NCBI GenBank assembly: GCA_963735465.1
Contig: CAVTLA010000001.1
Location: 4,796,240 to 4,860,239, forward strand
From: DASZHJ01 sp963735465
GTDB lineage: Bacteria > Pseudomonadota > Alphaproteobacteria > ATCC43930 > CGMCC-115725
Length of the DNA: 64,000 bases
Direction: 5' to 3'
A model generated the notes under the pieces. It was not told the DNA's origin, did not search any database, and saw only the letters and a list, made by a program, of their open reading frames with translations. The first letter of the stretch is position 1, and each line of letters starts with the position of its first letter. Made by a program: the position numbers and the translations under genes. Shown piece by piece: positions 8,456 to 18,314 of the stretch.

Positions 8456-9139
8456 AGAGCCTGACCCTGGCTCCCGAGCACGCCGCCCTCCAGGAAAGCT
8501 GGACCGCCAACGCCGGCCCGTGGATCGACGCCGTGCGCACGGGCGCCATCGCCAGCCGGCGTCTCGTGACCGACGCGGCCGATCGTCGATGCGGTGGCGG
8601 GTCTGGCGCCGCGGCGCGTCCTCGATCTCGGCTGCGGCGAAGGCTGGCTCGCCCGCGCCCTCGGCGCCCGCGGCATCGCGGTCACCGGCATCGATGCGTC
8701 GCCGCCCCTCATCGAGGCCGCGCGGCAGGCCGGCGGCGGCGACTTCCACGCGCTAAGCTATGGCGAGCTTGTCGAGGCCCCGGCACGTGCCGGAAATGAC
8801 TTCGATATCGTCGTCGCCAACTTCGCGCTGCTGGATGACGCCGCGGTGCCGCTGCTGGTGGCGATCAGAGAGATCATCGCGCCCGGCGGCGCCCTCGTCA
8901 TCCAGACCCTGCATCCCCTCGCCGCCGGCCCGCCCTACCGCGACGGCTGGCGCGTCGAGGATTTCCACGGCTTCGGCGACGCCGGCGCGTGGCAGAAGAT
9001 GCCCTGGTACTTCCGCACGCTCGGATCCTGGCTCGCACTCCTGCGCGACAGCGGCTACAAGCTGCGCTCGCTCGCCGAGCCGCTCCACCCGGAGACCGCG
9101 CTGCCGCTCTCCCTGCTTTTGAGCGCCGCGAAATTGTAG
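8392..9139 (+). pseudogene. Class I SAM-dependent methyltransferase, frameshifted
   Basis: The first frame reads ...ALQESWTANAGPWIDAVRTGAIASRRLVTDAA and breaks at about 8,575-8,585. The second frame continues IVDAVAGLAPRRVLDLGCGEGWLARALGARG, which holds SAM-binding motif I, and then NFALLDD and the C-terminal beta strands. Removing one base in GCGGCCGATC restores one reading frame of about 235 residues. The natural start is unclear because the 5' end is embedded in the palindromic repeat. Substrate unknown. A single-base indel in an otherwise well-kept gene may be a sequence error. Confidence 0.7.
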
Positions 9140-9190
9140 TTCTGTCGCATTTTCTTCGCCGAACCGGCGTCCACTTCGGCGGAAAATGCT

Positions 9191-10120
9191 TTATTTCCCC
9201 CACCGCAGCGCCACCGGATTGAGGGGCCGCGCCAGCTCCAGCAGTCCCGCGCGTGTCGCGGGATGGAGGCGCTCCAGGGGATGGCGCACGGCGTCGCTCT
9301 TGATGACGCCGCCTTCCCTCATCGCGGTCTTGGTGGCGCGCAGGCCGCACTGCCGGTTCTCGTAGTTGATCAGCGGCAGGATGCGCGCATAAGCCGCCAG
9401 GGCCTCGGCGCGGCGCCCGGCGGCGTGATGCGCCAGCACCGGCTTGATGAGATCCGGCAGCAGGGCGCTCGGCATGGTGCCGGTGGCGCCGGCGTCGAGA
9501 TCCGCCATCAGCGTGATCGACTCCTCGCCGTCGAAGGGTCCGGCGATGGCATCGCCGCCGGCCTCGATCAGCGACCGCAGTTTCGCCGCGGCGCCGGGCA
9601 CCTCGATCTTGAAGTAGCGGACTTGAGGAACCTCCCGGGCGAGCCGGACCAGGAACGGCACCGAGAGGGTGACGCCGCTCAGCGGCGCGTCCTGCACCAT
9701 GATCGGAATCGGCGCCGCCTCGGCGATGCGGGCGAACTGCTCCAGGATGCCCTTCTCGTCGGCGCGGAGCGCGGCGCCGTGATAGGGCGGCATCAGCATC
9801 AGCATCGCGGCGCCCGCGGCCTTGGCGCGGCGCGCGCGCTCCACGGCGATGCCGGTGCTGAAATGGCTGCAGGTGACGATGACAGGCACGCGGCCGGCGG
9901 TATGAGAGAGGCAGAGATCGAGAAGCTGGTCGCGCTCGCGGTCGGAGAGCAGGAACTGCTCGGAGTAGTTGGCGAGGATGCAGATGCCGTCGACGCCCTG
10001 ATCCACCATGCAGTCGATGACGCGACGCTGCCCGTCGAGATCGACGTCGCCGCTCTCGGTGAAGGGCGTCGGCGCGATCGGGAACACGCCGCGATAGGGA
10101 TCAGCCGCCGGGGATGCCAT
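9191..10120 (-). CDS. Dihydrodipicolinate synthase-family aldolase/dehydratase
   Basis: A 309-residue class I aldolase of the DapA/NAL superfamily. The Schiff-base Lys is K171 in RYFKIEVPG and the catalytic Tyr is Y113 in LMPPYHG. The usual GTTGE carboxylate-binding loop is replaced by NYSEQ (51-55), so this is unlikely to be true DapA. Family members with altered loops act on sugar acids such as 2-keto-3-deoxy-arabinonate or on 4-hydroxy-2-oxoglutarate. It diverges from a lipoprotein gene and an Ldh2-type oxidoreductase gene, which fits sugar- or keto-acid catabolism. Confidence 0.85.
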   Translation of the reverse strand: MASPAADPYRGVFPIAPTPFTESGDVDLDGQRRVIDCMVDQGVDGICILANYSEQFLLSDRERDQLLDLCLSHTAGRVPVIVTCSHFSTGIAVERARRAKAAGAAMLMLMPPYHGAALRADEKGILEQFARIAEAAPIPIMVQDAPLSGVTLSVPFLVRLAREVPQVRYFKIEVPGAAAKLRSLIEAGGDAIAGPFDGEESITLMADLDAGATGTMPSALLPDLIKPVLAHHAAGRRAEALAAYARILPLINYENRQCGLRATKTAMREGGVIKSDAVRHPLERLHPATRAGLLELARPLNPVALRWGK

Positions 10121-10295
10121 GTCTCACTCCTCCCTATTTGCTTGCTGTGACGAATCATAGCGTCTCCCGGCGCGGAGTCACGCGAAGGTCACGCCGCGGC
10201 GGCCCGGCGCCATTGCCGCGCGATTCTCGCGGGCCTAGTTTGACGATCGAGAGCGCCCATCCCCGGGACCGCTCATCGGCGACAGGCATTCTCCT

Positions 10296-10682
10296 TTGCG
10301 AGGCTATCCTGCTGCGGCCCTGCTGACCGCCGTCCTGGCGCTCACCGCCGCGTGCTCTTCCACCTCTACCGCCGAGCTCGATCCGGCCCTGTGCAAATCC
10401 GTGCTGGCGCAAGGCGGCACCGCGACCGACTACGGCCGCTGCATGCTGAGCCAGGGTCAGGGCAAGACCGTCGGCGGCATGCCCGTCCTCAACAGGAGCG
10501 CGCAGGTCTTCCTGCGCAAGAAGGACGACGACAGCTGCCTGGCGTCGGGGCAGACCTCGACGGATTATCTCGCCTGCCAGTTCGCCCTTGATCCCGGCCC
10601 GACGGCCACCTCCGCCGCCGGGCAGCCGCGCGCCCGCACCGGCCTCGACCCGCTGCCGCTCACCATCATCGACCGCAACTGA
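10296..10682 (+). CDS. Small lipoprotein
   Basis: A 128-residue protein with a TTG start and a lipoprotein signal: MRGYPAAALLTAVLALTAAC, with lipobox LTAAC at about 16-20. The mature part contains three more Cys and no known domain. The start is inferred because it gives an ideal signal sequence; the ribosome binding site is weak. It precedes the Ldh2-type gene by 94 bases on the same strand. Function unknown. Confidence 0.6.
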   Translation: MRGYPAAALLTAVLALTAACSSTSTAELDPALCKSVLAQGGTATDYGRCMLSQGQGKTVGGMPVLNRSAQVFLRKKDDDSCLASGQTSTDYLACQFALDPGPTATSAAGQPRARTGLDPLPLTIIDRN

Positions 10683-10776
10683 GCGGCGGCGCGGCTGCGC
10701 ATCCCGCCCGTTGCCGCCGCCGCAAAACCCGCGTATGGACAGGCGCGGAAAAAAGCGCCGTGGGGGAGTGTCCGAC

Positions 10777-11772
10777 ATGCAGAGCGATCGGGTTCACATG
10801 AGCGTCGATGCCGCGCGGGCACTCGGCGAGGCGGCCTTGCGCGGCATCGGCTACGACGGCGAGGAAGCGCGCATCGTCACCGATCACGTGATCGACGCCG
10901 CGCTCTGCGGCTACGAGTATTCCGGCCTGGCAAAGCTCCTCAATGTCGCCGAGAGCCCGCGCTTCGCCCTGCCGCGCCGGCCGATGACGGTGATTCGCGA
11001 GACCGCGGTCTCCGTCCTCTACGACGGCGGCAACAACGTCGGCATGCTGACGCTCTACCACGCCGCCAACGCGGCGATCGCCAAGGCGGCGGCGCTGGGG
11101 ATCGCGGTGGTCGGCGTCACCAACAGCTGGGTCAGCGGGCGGAACGCCCATTACGTGGAGATGATCGCCCGCGCCGGCCTCGTCTGCATCCACACCGCCA
11201 GCGCCAATCATCTGGTGGCGCCGTTCGGCGGCAGCCGCCCGGCCCTCGGCACCAATCCCATCGCCATCGGACTGCCGGGCGGGCGCGGCCCCGTGGTCTT
11301 CGACATGGGGACCTCGGCTTTCATGTTCACGGAGCTGCAACTGCGCGAGCGGCTGGGCCAGCAGCTGCCGGAGAACGTCGCGGTCGACGCGGACGGCAAT
11401 CCCACCCGCGATCCTGGCGCCGCCAGGCTCGGCGCGCTCCTGCCCTTTGGCGGCTACAAGGGCTTCGGCCTCGCCCTCATGGTCCAGGCGCTGGGCGTGC
11501 TCGCGGGATCGGCCCGGGATCTCGAGCACGAGCACGGGTATCTCTTCATCGTGATGAAGCCCGATCTGCTGACGCCTCTCGACCAGTTCCAGCGCGAGCT
11601 CGACGGGCTCATCGATCGCGTCAAGGCGACGCCACGGCAGCCGGGCGTGGACGAGATCCGCATCCCCTCCGAGCGGGCCTTCCGCCACCGCGAGCAGGCG
11701 CTGCGGGACGGCCTCACCATCGATCGCACCGTTCACGAAGCCCTGATCGCGCTTTCGAAAAAAAATGTGTGA
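10777..11772 (+). CDS. Malate/L-lactate dehydrogenase family oxidoreductase (Ldh2 type)
   Basis: A 331-residue NAD(P)-dependent oxidoreductase of the Ldh2/MDH2 family. Visible marks are NNVGMLTLYHA near the N-terminus, NSWVSGRNAHYVEMIARAGLVCIHTASA, the GTNPIAIGLP nucleotide-binding stretch at about 160 and LLPFGGYKGFGLALMVQ near residue 230. The start at 10777 follows a GGGGGAG site. Relatives reduce 2-oxo acids such as ureidoglycolate precursors, 2,3-diketogulonate or delta-piperidine-2-carboxylate. The ASAN(H) loop and a shortened cofactor segment after FDMGTSAF make the substrate hard to call. The DapA-like neighbour suggests keto-acid metabolism. Confidence 0.82.
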   Translation: MQSDRVHMSVDAARALGEAALRGIGYDGEEARIVTDHVIDAALCGYEYSGLAKLLNVAESPRFALPRRPMTVIRETAVSVLYDGGNNVGMLTLYHAANAAIAKAAALGIAVVGVTNSWVSGRNAHYVEMIARAGLVCIHTASANHLVAPFGGSRPALGTNPIAIGLPGGRGPVVFDMGTSAFMFTELQLRERLGQQLPENVAVDADGNPTRDPGAARLGALLPFGGYKGFGLALMVQALGVLAGSARDLEHEHGYLFIVMKPDLLTPLDQFQRELDGLIDRVKATPRQPGVDEIRIPSERAFRHREQALRDGLTIDRTVHEALIALSKKNV

Positions 11773-11852
11773 TAAGGCTCACAGCCTGTGGGGCCGGACC
11801 CGGGGCATGCTGCTTTGGCGGCGCGCAACGCGGTTCTCGGAAAGTTAAGAAT

Positions 11853-12134
11853 ATGATTCAAAAGCTCGAGATCAGCCCTTACCTCCGGATGTCGCCGCGG
11901 AGCCTGCGGCAAGCCTGCATCGACGTGACGGGATGCGGCGGCGGATCGCGCGAGATCTGTCGCGGCTGCGGGCTGCGCGAGCTCTGCCATCCCGCGGAGC
12001 TGGAGCCGGCGGAAACCGCGCCGGATCATATCCTGCAGCGCCTGGGCAAGCCCCGCATCGTCGCCGGCACCGACCGCGACTCCCAGATACGGGATTCGGC
12101 TCTCGCGAAGCTCGTCAGCCTCAGGCGCGTCTGA
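11853..12134 (+). CDS. Small Cys-rich hypothetical protein
   Basis: Ninety-three residues from an ATG at 11853, with an AAG-rich but weak ribosome site. Between residues 22 and 46 it has CIDVTGC followed by CRGCGLRELC, five Cys in 25 residues, consistent with a zinc or iron-sulfur knot. No other domain is visible. It is followed by a different palindromic repeat. Function unknown. Confidence 0.45.
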   Translation: MIQKLEISPYLRMSPRSLRQACIDVTGCGGGSREICRGCGLRELCHPAELEPAETAPDHILQRLGKPRIVAGTDRDSQIRDSALAKLVSLRRV

Positions 12135-12163
12135 GTCATTTCAGGATTCACCATCCTTTCTTC

Positions 12164-12250
12164 CGTCATGCCCGGCCTTGTGCCGGGCATCCACGTCTTT
12201 GGGGCAGCGGAAGAAAGGCGTGGATGGCCGGGTCAAGCCCGGCCATGACG
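12164..12250. repeat. Palindromic REP-like element (second family)
   Basis: The arms CGTCATGCCCGGCCTTGTGC and (3') GGCCGGGTCAAGCCCGGCCA with ATGACG at the end form an imperfect inverted repeat around a GGGGCAGCGGAAGAA centre. This family (CGTCATGGCCGGGCTTG type) differs from the four CGTCCTTCGA elements and is widely seen in alphaproteobacterial intergenic DNA. It lies between two convergent genes and may also serve as a terminator for both. Confidence 0.85.
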
Positions 12251-12327
12251 TCGACGGGTGCTCCGTGTCTCCGCGGTGAAATGACTTTTCGCTAAATCCA
12301 AGCCAAGATCCGCGACAGCGCCCAGTC

Positions 12328-13569
12328 CTACTTCGTGGGGAAGCGCTCCAGGGCCCACTTCGTCATGGGGTCCTCCTGGTCGAGGGCGAGGACGCGGGTC
12401 TTGAGCTTTGCCGTCGTCGCCTCGACGTCGGAAAACTCGCGGTCGGTCCAGAAGCGTCCCTTCGGGTCGAAGTAGCCGACGACGTCGAGGAAGGCGAGGG
12501 TGAAGTAGTAGCTGTTCGGCAGGGACTCGCCGACCGCCCGCGCCACCACGGTGCCGTCGGAGGCGATCGCGGTCCCCAGGCACCAGTCGGTCATGCGGCG
12601 GATCTCCTCCGCCGCCCGCGTGCGCTGGTCCGGCCGCATCTGCGGCCAGGCGAAGCGGAACAGCGTCACCACGTCGTAGTTGTTGTGGCTGGTCATCCCC
12701 TCGGGATCGAGCCAGCCGTCGGGATAGCGGTCGTCGCGGATGCGGAGCAGCGTGTCCGTGAGCTCGGGCCAGTGGCCGATCTTGCCGCCGAGGTAGCTCG
12801 CCATGTGGAAGGTGAGGCTGAGGTCGGTGGTGGTGGTGCGCTTGCCGTCGATCTCGTAGGTCTCGCCGAAAAATCCAGTGCCGGGATCCTGCCACTCGGC
12901 GATGAAGCGGCGGATGACCGGCTCGGCCCGCGGGTCCCAGGCGTAGTTCGCCGGACGATGGCGGATGATGAGGCGCAGGAGATCGGCGGTGGCGAAGTTG
13001 AGCTCCTTGCGGCGGTCGATGCCATCCACCGCGGGATGGGAGATCACGAGGGAGTCGAGATAGGCCTTGAGCCGGTCGGGATCGTTAACCCGGTCGAGGA
13101 AGCGCGGCGGCGCCGCGTTCGGATCCGGCACCGTCTGCAGCAGGGGATCGGCCGAGGCGTCGAGCTTCAGGAACCAGGGCTCGGTGCAGATGCCCCAGCT
13201 GCCCTCGGCGTCCTGGGCATGGGCGGTGGGCGGCGTCGCCATCGCGGCCCAGTCGCGCACCCGCTGCAGCGCCGCCTTCGCCGCCTCCGCGTCGCCGGTG
13301 GATTCCAGCCGCCAGCGCAGCTCGATCAGCGCCTGGCGGACGCAGGAGGTATCGGCGCCGCCGACTTCCATGCGGTCGAGACGCGCTTCCAGGGCGAGAA
13401 TCTCCGGCACCGCCGCGCCGAGAACTTCCAGCATCGCCGGGAAATGCGCGGCGATCACCGATTGCGGCACGATCTCGGCGGCGCGCGCCGCCGGGGCGAG
13501 CGCAAGCGCCGCCGGTGCCGCGGCCGCGATCGCCACCGACATGACAAGACCCGCATGCCTCAGCAGCAT
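12328..13569 (-). CDS. Secreted protein of unknown function, predicted alpha-helical toroid-like
   Basis: A 413-residue protein. The Met at 13569 begins MLLRHAGLVMSVAIAAAAPAALALAPAARA, a typical signal peptide; an upstream Met would add a charged leader. The mature part has repeated aromatic/Asp-rich units (NYAWDPRAEPVIRRFI, GHWPELTDTLLRIRDDRYPDGW, NNYDVVTLFRFAWPQM) that resemble the helix pairs of alpha/alpha-barrel glycan enzymes. No catalytic residues can be assigned. It could be a polysaccharide-acting enzyme or a binding protein. Confidence 0.65.
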   Translation of the reverse strand: MLLRHAGLVMSVAIAAAAPAALALAPAARAAEIVPQSVIAAHFPAMLEVLGAAVPEILALEARLDRMEVGGADTSCVRQALIELRWRLESTGDAEAAKAALQRVRDWAAMATPPTAHAQDAEGSWGICTEPWFLKLDASADPLLQTVPDPNAAPPRFLDRVNDPDRLKAYLDSLVISHPAVDGIDRRKELNFATADLLRLIIRHRPANYAWDPRAEPVIRRFIAEWQDPGTGFFGETYEIDGKRTTTTDLSLTFHMASYLGGKIGHWPELTDTLLRIRDDRYPDGWLDPEGMTSHNNYDVVTLFRFAWPQMRPDQRTRAAEEIRRMTDWCLGTAIASDGTVVARAVGESLPNSYYFTLAFLDVVGYFDPKGRFWTDREFSDVEATTAKLKTRVLALDQEDPMTKWALERFPTK

Positions 13570-13786
13570 CGGCCCCCCGCTGGTCTTCACCCGCGATCTC
13601 CCGTCGCGGGCCCGGGGCAAGAATAGCAGATCGCCGGCCGGACGGGACGCCGGAGGGCAGGCCTACATTTTCTAATGGGGCCCATGCACTAAGTTTGTTT
13701 GCGGGACGTCCCGAAGCCGCCTAGATCGAATGTCGGTAAATCGAACGCAATTCGCCGCCATCGTTTGTAGAACCCGAGGAGCTCCC

Positions 13787-14632
13787 ATGGCCGCCCGCAG
13801 CACCGTCAGCCGCGTCACCGCCGTCTCCGACTACGTCGAGGCGCCGTTGACATATCTCGTCGACACCAAGATCAAGCCGGTGACCTACAACCCGCCCATG
13901 GGCCAGGGCGAGATCCGCCGGGTCGGCAACTATGGCACCTTCACCGCCCGCATCTACGACGCGCGGCCGATCGTCGGCGACCTCTCCCTCGAGCGCGAGG
14001 GCTTCCTGCTGGCGCGCCACGACACCGCCGTTAAGGATTTCTACGACGCGGCGGAGATCAAGAGCGTCTACTACCCGGAGATGGAGCGCCTGGTGGCGCG
14101 CGCCACCGGCGCCGCCAAGGTCGTGGTCTTCGATCACACCGTGCGCAGCGGCGAGCGCGCGGTGGAGCGTGGGCTGCGTCAGCCCGTGCGCATGGTGCAC
14201 AACGACTACACCGAGAAATCCGGTCCCCAGCGCGTGCGCGACCTGCTGCCGCCCGAGGAGGCCGAGCGCCGCCTCCGCCATCGCTTCGTCGAGATCAACG
14301 TGTGGCGGCCGATCCGCGGCGCGGTGGAGGCGATGCCGCTGGCGCTGGCGGATGCCCAGAGCATCCGGCCCACCGATCTCATCACCGCCGATCTCGTCTA
14401 TGCCGACCGCACCGGCGAGATCTATCACGGCCTCTTCAATCCGCAGCACCGCTGGTACTACTTCCCGCGCATGCAGCGCCACGAGGCTGTCCTGATCAAA
14501 TGCTTCGACAGCGAGACCGACGGCCGCGCGCGGTTCTCCCTGCACACCGCCTTCGACGACCCCACCACCCCCGCCAACGCTCCGCCGCGCGAGAGCATCG
14601 AGATCCGCACCCTCGCCTTCTTCGAGGCGTGA
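13787..14632 (+). CDS. CmcJ/NvfI-family oxidoreductase-like protein
   Basis: A 281-residue protein starting 7 bases after a GAGGA site. It matches the family of CmcJ (a 7-alpha-cephem-methoxylase accessory chain) and fungal NvfI-like enzymes: VFDHTVRSG at about 117-125, VRMVHNDYTEKSGPQRVRDLLP at about 134-155, INVWRPI at about 171-177, and a C-terminal RFSLHTAFDDPTTP. HND..., together with later His, gives an Fe(II)/2-oxoglutarate-type metal-site pattern. Bacterial homologues are widespread and mostly uncharacterised. It is not within a recognisable biosynthetic cluster. Confidence 0.78.
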   Translation: MAARSTVSRVTAVSDYVEAPLTYLVDTKIKPVTYNPPMGQGEIRRVGNYGTFTARIYDARPIVGDLSLEREGFLLARHDTAVKDFYDAAEIKSVYYPEMERLVARATGAAKVVVFDHTVRSGERAVERGLRQPVRMVHNDYTEKSGPQRVRDLLPPEEAERRLRHRFVEINVWRPIRGAVEAMPLALADAQSIRPTDLITADLVYADRTGEIYHGLFNPQHRWYYFPRMQRHEAVLIKCFDSETDGRARFSLHTAFDDPTTPANAPPRESIEIRTLAFFEA

Positions 14633-14645
14633 GAGGGCGGACATC

Positions 14646-14762
14646 GTGCGTCCTTCGAACTCGGCGCTACCGCGCCGGCTCAGGATGAGGAAATTTCTTT
14701 TCAGCCATTCCAAATGGTCCTCATCCTGAGCCGACCGCGGAGCGGGCGAGTCGAAGGACGCA
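14646..14762. repeat. Palindromic intergenic repeat, copy 2
   Basis: The outer arms (GTGCGTCCTTCGA / TCGAAGGACGCA) and inner arms (CTCAGGATGAGG / CCTCATCCTGAG) are the same as in copy 1. The variable middle arms read CTCGGCGCTACCGCGCCGG here. It lies just after the stop of the CmcJ-like gene and before the convergent hcp gene. Confidence 0.9.
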
Positions 14763-14807
14763 GGATTTTGCCGATCAATCGCGCGCCGACTGAACTCATC
14801 CGGACCC

Positions 14808-15272
14808 CTACACCGTGACCTGGATCGGCGGAGCGGCGGTGCCGTCGGGTTTCTGCTCGGTGTAGTCGATCTCGACCTTGGCGAAGGCGAGGGCGACGTG
14901 GTCGATCGGCATGATCTCGCTGCCGCCGGCGGCGCCGGTCTCGTAGGCGGACACCACCACGTCGGCGAATTTCAGCACCAGGAACTCGATCTGGAAGCCC
15001 GTCGATCTCCGGCAGGTCAGCACGGCGCTCTTGAGGCGCTGGCCCTCGGCGCAGGCCGCGATCAGCTTCGGCGAGGCCTTGCTCACCGCGGCGGCGAAAT
15101 GGAAATCGCGGAACTTGACCTTGCCCGCGCCGGCGCCGCTGGCGCCCGTCTCGGCGCCGGGGTCGCTCTCCCCGAAGCTCCAGGCCTCCACCACGATCTC
15201 GCTCGGATGCTTGATGTCGGTGCTCTCGCCGGGGATGCCCTCGATCTTGAGGAAATAGTCGACGGTCGGCAT
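14808..15272 (-). CDS. hcp: Hcp-family protein (T6SS tube protein), orphan
   Basis: A 154-residue protein of the Hcp1 family: DYFLKIEGIPGES at the N-terminus, DIKHPSEIVVEAWSFGES, and the FRDFHFAAAVSKASPKL block. Hcp hexamers stack to form the type VI secretion tube. There are no other T6SS genes in the window, so this is an orphan copy; such copies can work with a remote apparatus or carry cargo. It is 32 bases downstream of the deoxyribosyltransferase gene on the same strand, so that product could be co-expressed. Confidence 0.9.
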   Translation of the reverse strand: MPTVDYFLKIEGIPGESTDIKHPSEIVVEAWSFGESDPGAETGASGAGAGKVKFRDFHFAAAVSKASPKLIAACAEGQRLKSAVLTCRRSTGFQIEFLVLKFADVVVSAYETGAAGGSEIMPIDHVALAFAKVEIDYTEQKPDGTAAPPIQVTV

Positions 15273-15303
15273 GGCGGTTCTCCCAGGGTTTGAGGGCGCG
15301 CAG

Positions 15304-15894
15304 TCAGGTGCCGGCGAGGGCCGCCGCGGCCTGGCGCAGGCACGCTTCGAAACCGCCGAGGTCGCGGAAGCGTTCCGCGGGCAGGGCCGCGTGACGCAGG
15401 ATCGGGTGACCTTGCCCGGCCAGCGTCATGTCCAGCATGAGATTGTCCGCATTGCCGAAGTCCTCGATCGTCATGCCGTCGCCGTCGTGCCAGATCCGGG
15501 CGGCCGCGTCGAGCACCGCGCCGTTCGCCGCGCGCAGGCGCTCCAGCAGGTCGCGGGGATCGTTGGTATAGGCGAAGACCGGCTTTCCCATCCCGGCCAG
15601 CACGCCGAGCTCCAGCACGGTGCCGGCGTCGGCGCTCGGGCCGCGGAACGGCGTCAGGTTCAGGATCCCGAGATCGGCGGCCCGCATCATCGCCAGGCAA
15701 CCGTCGTAGATGCGCCGGTCGAGGCCCGCCGCGGGCTCCGGCGGCACCTCCGCATCGAGAGGATAGAGCCCCTCGAAACCGTGGTGCCGGCAGAGCTCTT
15801 TCTTGCGCCGGCCGATCTCGGCGGCGTCGGGCAGGAAGACTTCCGGCCCCGCCAGGTAGGCCGCGAGCGGGCGCCGGGAGGGTGGCTGACGCAT
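15304..15894 (-). CDS. Nucleoside 2-deoxyribosyltransferase-like protein
   Basis: A 196-residue protein with the NDT fold: YLAGPEVFLPDA at about 13-24, a DRRIYDGCLAMMRAADLGILNLTPFRGPSADAGTVLELG stretch (about 59-97) with the usual D...D..ad...PfrG...D.G...E pattern, and MGKPVFAYTND at about 102-112. In this family the Glu in TVLELG is the nucleophile. Members swap bases between deoxynucleosides or hydrolyse modified nucleotides. It is the first gene of a likely pair with hcp. Confidence 0.85.
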   Translation of the reverse strand: MRQPPSRRPLAAYLAGPEVFLPDAAEIGRRKKELCRHHGFEGLYPLDAEVPPEPAAGLDRRIYDGCLAMMRAADLGILNLTPFRGPSADAGTVLELGVLAGMGKPVFAYTNDPRDLLERLRAANGAVLDAAARIWHDGDGMTIEDFGNADNLMLDMTLAGQGHPILRHAALPAERFRDLGGFEACLRQAAAALAGT

Positions 15895-16095
15895 GGCTGC
15901 CCTCCGGAAAATTAGACCGGCGGATTGTGGTATCCAGCCAAAGTCTATACCGGATCTAGGGCCGGCGCCGCCGCTTTAGCGATATCTAAACTCCTGGGGA
16001 ACACGATACTGTTTCCCCCCTTCATATCCAGACCGCGAGCGGTGCGGCCGATCTTCACTGCGGAATTAAGCCTGGTGCGATTTTTTTTCGAGCGC

Positions 16096-17205
<1,110 letters not shown>

Positions 17206-17580
17206 TGTCCTCGCCGGTGCCCGCGTCGTAGACGACGAGATCGACGCCGTCCTCGGCCAGCGCGCGGACGTCGTCCAGGGTCATGTAGCCCAGTGTCGCC
17301 GTGTTGTAGAGCCGGCGCCCGTTGTAGCGCTTGATCACCATCGCCGGCAGCCGGCCGCCAATCCGTCGCTTCATCTCGGGCACCTCGCTAACTCAGCCTA
17401 GCACACTATCAGTTCTTGCCGGACGGTATCGCGGCCGATCGCCGCGGCGTCTTTACCATGGCAGCCGGACCCCGCGATAGGACCGCGCCGGTGGCCGCTT
17501 CCGGGCCCGCCCGCGCGGTGCTAGCCTTGCCGCCGGTCCTTGATCGCCCAATGAACTCAAACCGTAAGGGAGGTTGCCCG

Positions 17581-18033
17581 ATGACCCAGCCGACCGCCAC
17601 GCGCGAGGCGTCCCGCCGCGACCATCTGCCGTTCGAGGCGCGGCATATCGACGACATGGACTGGGAGACGATCCGCTGGCCCGGCGAGACCGGCAAGATG
17701 CTGTTCCATCCCCGGCCCGAGCGCCCGACCGAGCCCAACGCCGGCATCCTGCGCCTGGCGCCCGGCGCCTATCATCCCGAGCACTATCACGGCTTCGCCC
17801 AGGTCTGGTACATCCTCTCCGGCGAGTTCGAGATCGACGGCGTGCTCTACAAGCCCGGTACGATGCTGTACCACCCGGACCCGCATTTCGAGGGCGAGTT
17901 CAAGACCGCGACCGGCGGCGACATCCTCCTCGTCCAGTATCCCGGCCCCACGACCGGCGAGACGCCGATCTTCGCCGGCCGCTTCGACATGGCCGAGCGC
18001 AAGCCGGTGGCGGAGGAGCGCGTCGACCGCTAG
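17581..18033 (+). CDS. Cupin-domain protein
   Basis: A 150-residue protein with a strong AAGGGAGG ribosome site. Cupin motif 1 reads HPEHYHGFAQVWYILSGEFEIDG with metal-type His and Glu positions, and motif 2 is GTMLYHPDPHFEGEF. Single-domain cupins of this type act on small acids or sense them; no substrate is evident. It stands alone between the PhaR-like gene and a tautomerase remnant. Confidence 0.82.
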   Translation: MTQPTATREASRRDHLPFEARHIDDMDWETIRWPGETGKMLFHPRPERPTEPNAGILRLAPGAYHPEHYHGFAQVWYILSGEFEIDGVLYKPGTMLYHPDPHFEGEFKTATGGDILLVQYPGPTTGETPIFAGRFDMAERKPVAEERVDR

Positions 18034-18057
18034 GGCCGCGCGGCGGCAGGTTCCGGC

Positions 18058-18270
18058 TCAGAGATCCCTGCCAACGCGGCGGTAGTACCAGTGCGGGATG
18101 CGCGGCGGATCCATGGGAACGCCGGCCTCGCCGATGTTCTCGGTCGGCAGCTCCCAGAGCAGGACGTGGATGTCGTGCCGGGCGACCTCCAGCACCTGTT
18201 CCATTGAGTCCGTGAGCGCCTTGATGAGCGAGCGCTTGCGGTCCTTCGGCCGGCCGGTCGCCAGCGTCAC
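18058..18270 (-). pseudogene. 4-oxalocrotonate tautomerase-family protein lacking its N-terminal Met-Pro
   Basis: The protein reads VTLATGRPKDRKRSLIKALTD and later LWELPTENIGEAGVP, standard tautomerase signatures. The family needs an N-terminal Pro as the catalytic base. Upstream the same frame continues FYIHV, the expected beta strand, but is preceded by LA and not by Met-Pro, and no ATG is available. The first codons seem to have been replaced at about 18,290, just where the neighbouring toxin-antitoxin module ends (18,315). As it stands the only start is an internal GTG, giving a 70-residue product without Pro1. Confidence 0.6.
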
Positions 18271-18314
18271 GTGAATGTAAAACGCGAGGTGCTCGCAGAA
18301 AGCCGAACCCGTTG

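Noticed and set aside
11757..11800. TGTGATAAGGCTCACA as a possible FNR/CRP site
   Set aside because: It overlaps the end of the Ldh2-type gene, the match to TGTGA-N6-TCACA is imperfect in spacing, and no regulated gene starts at a fitting distance.
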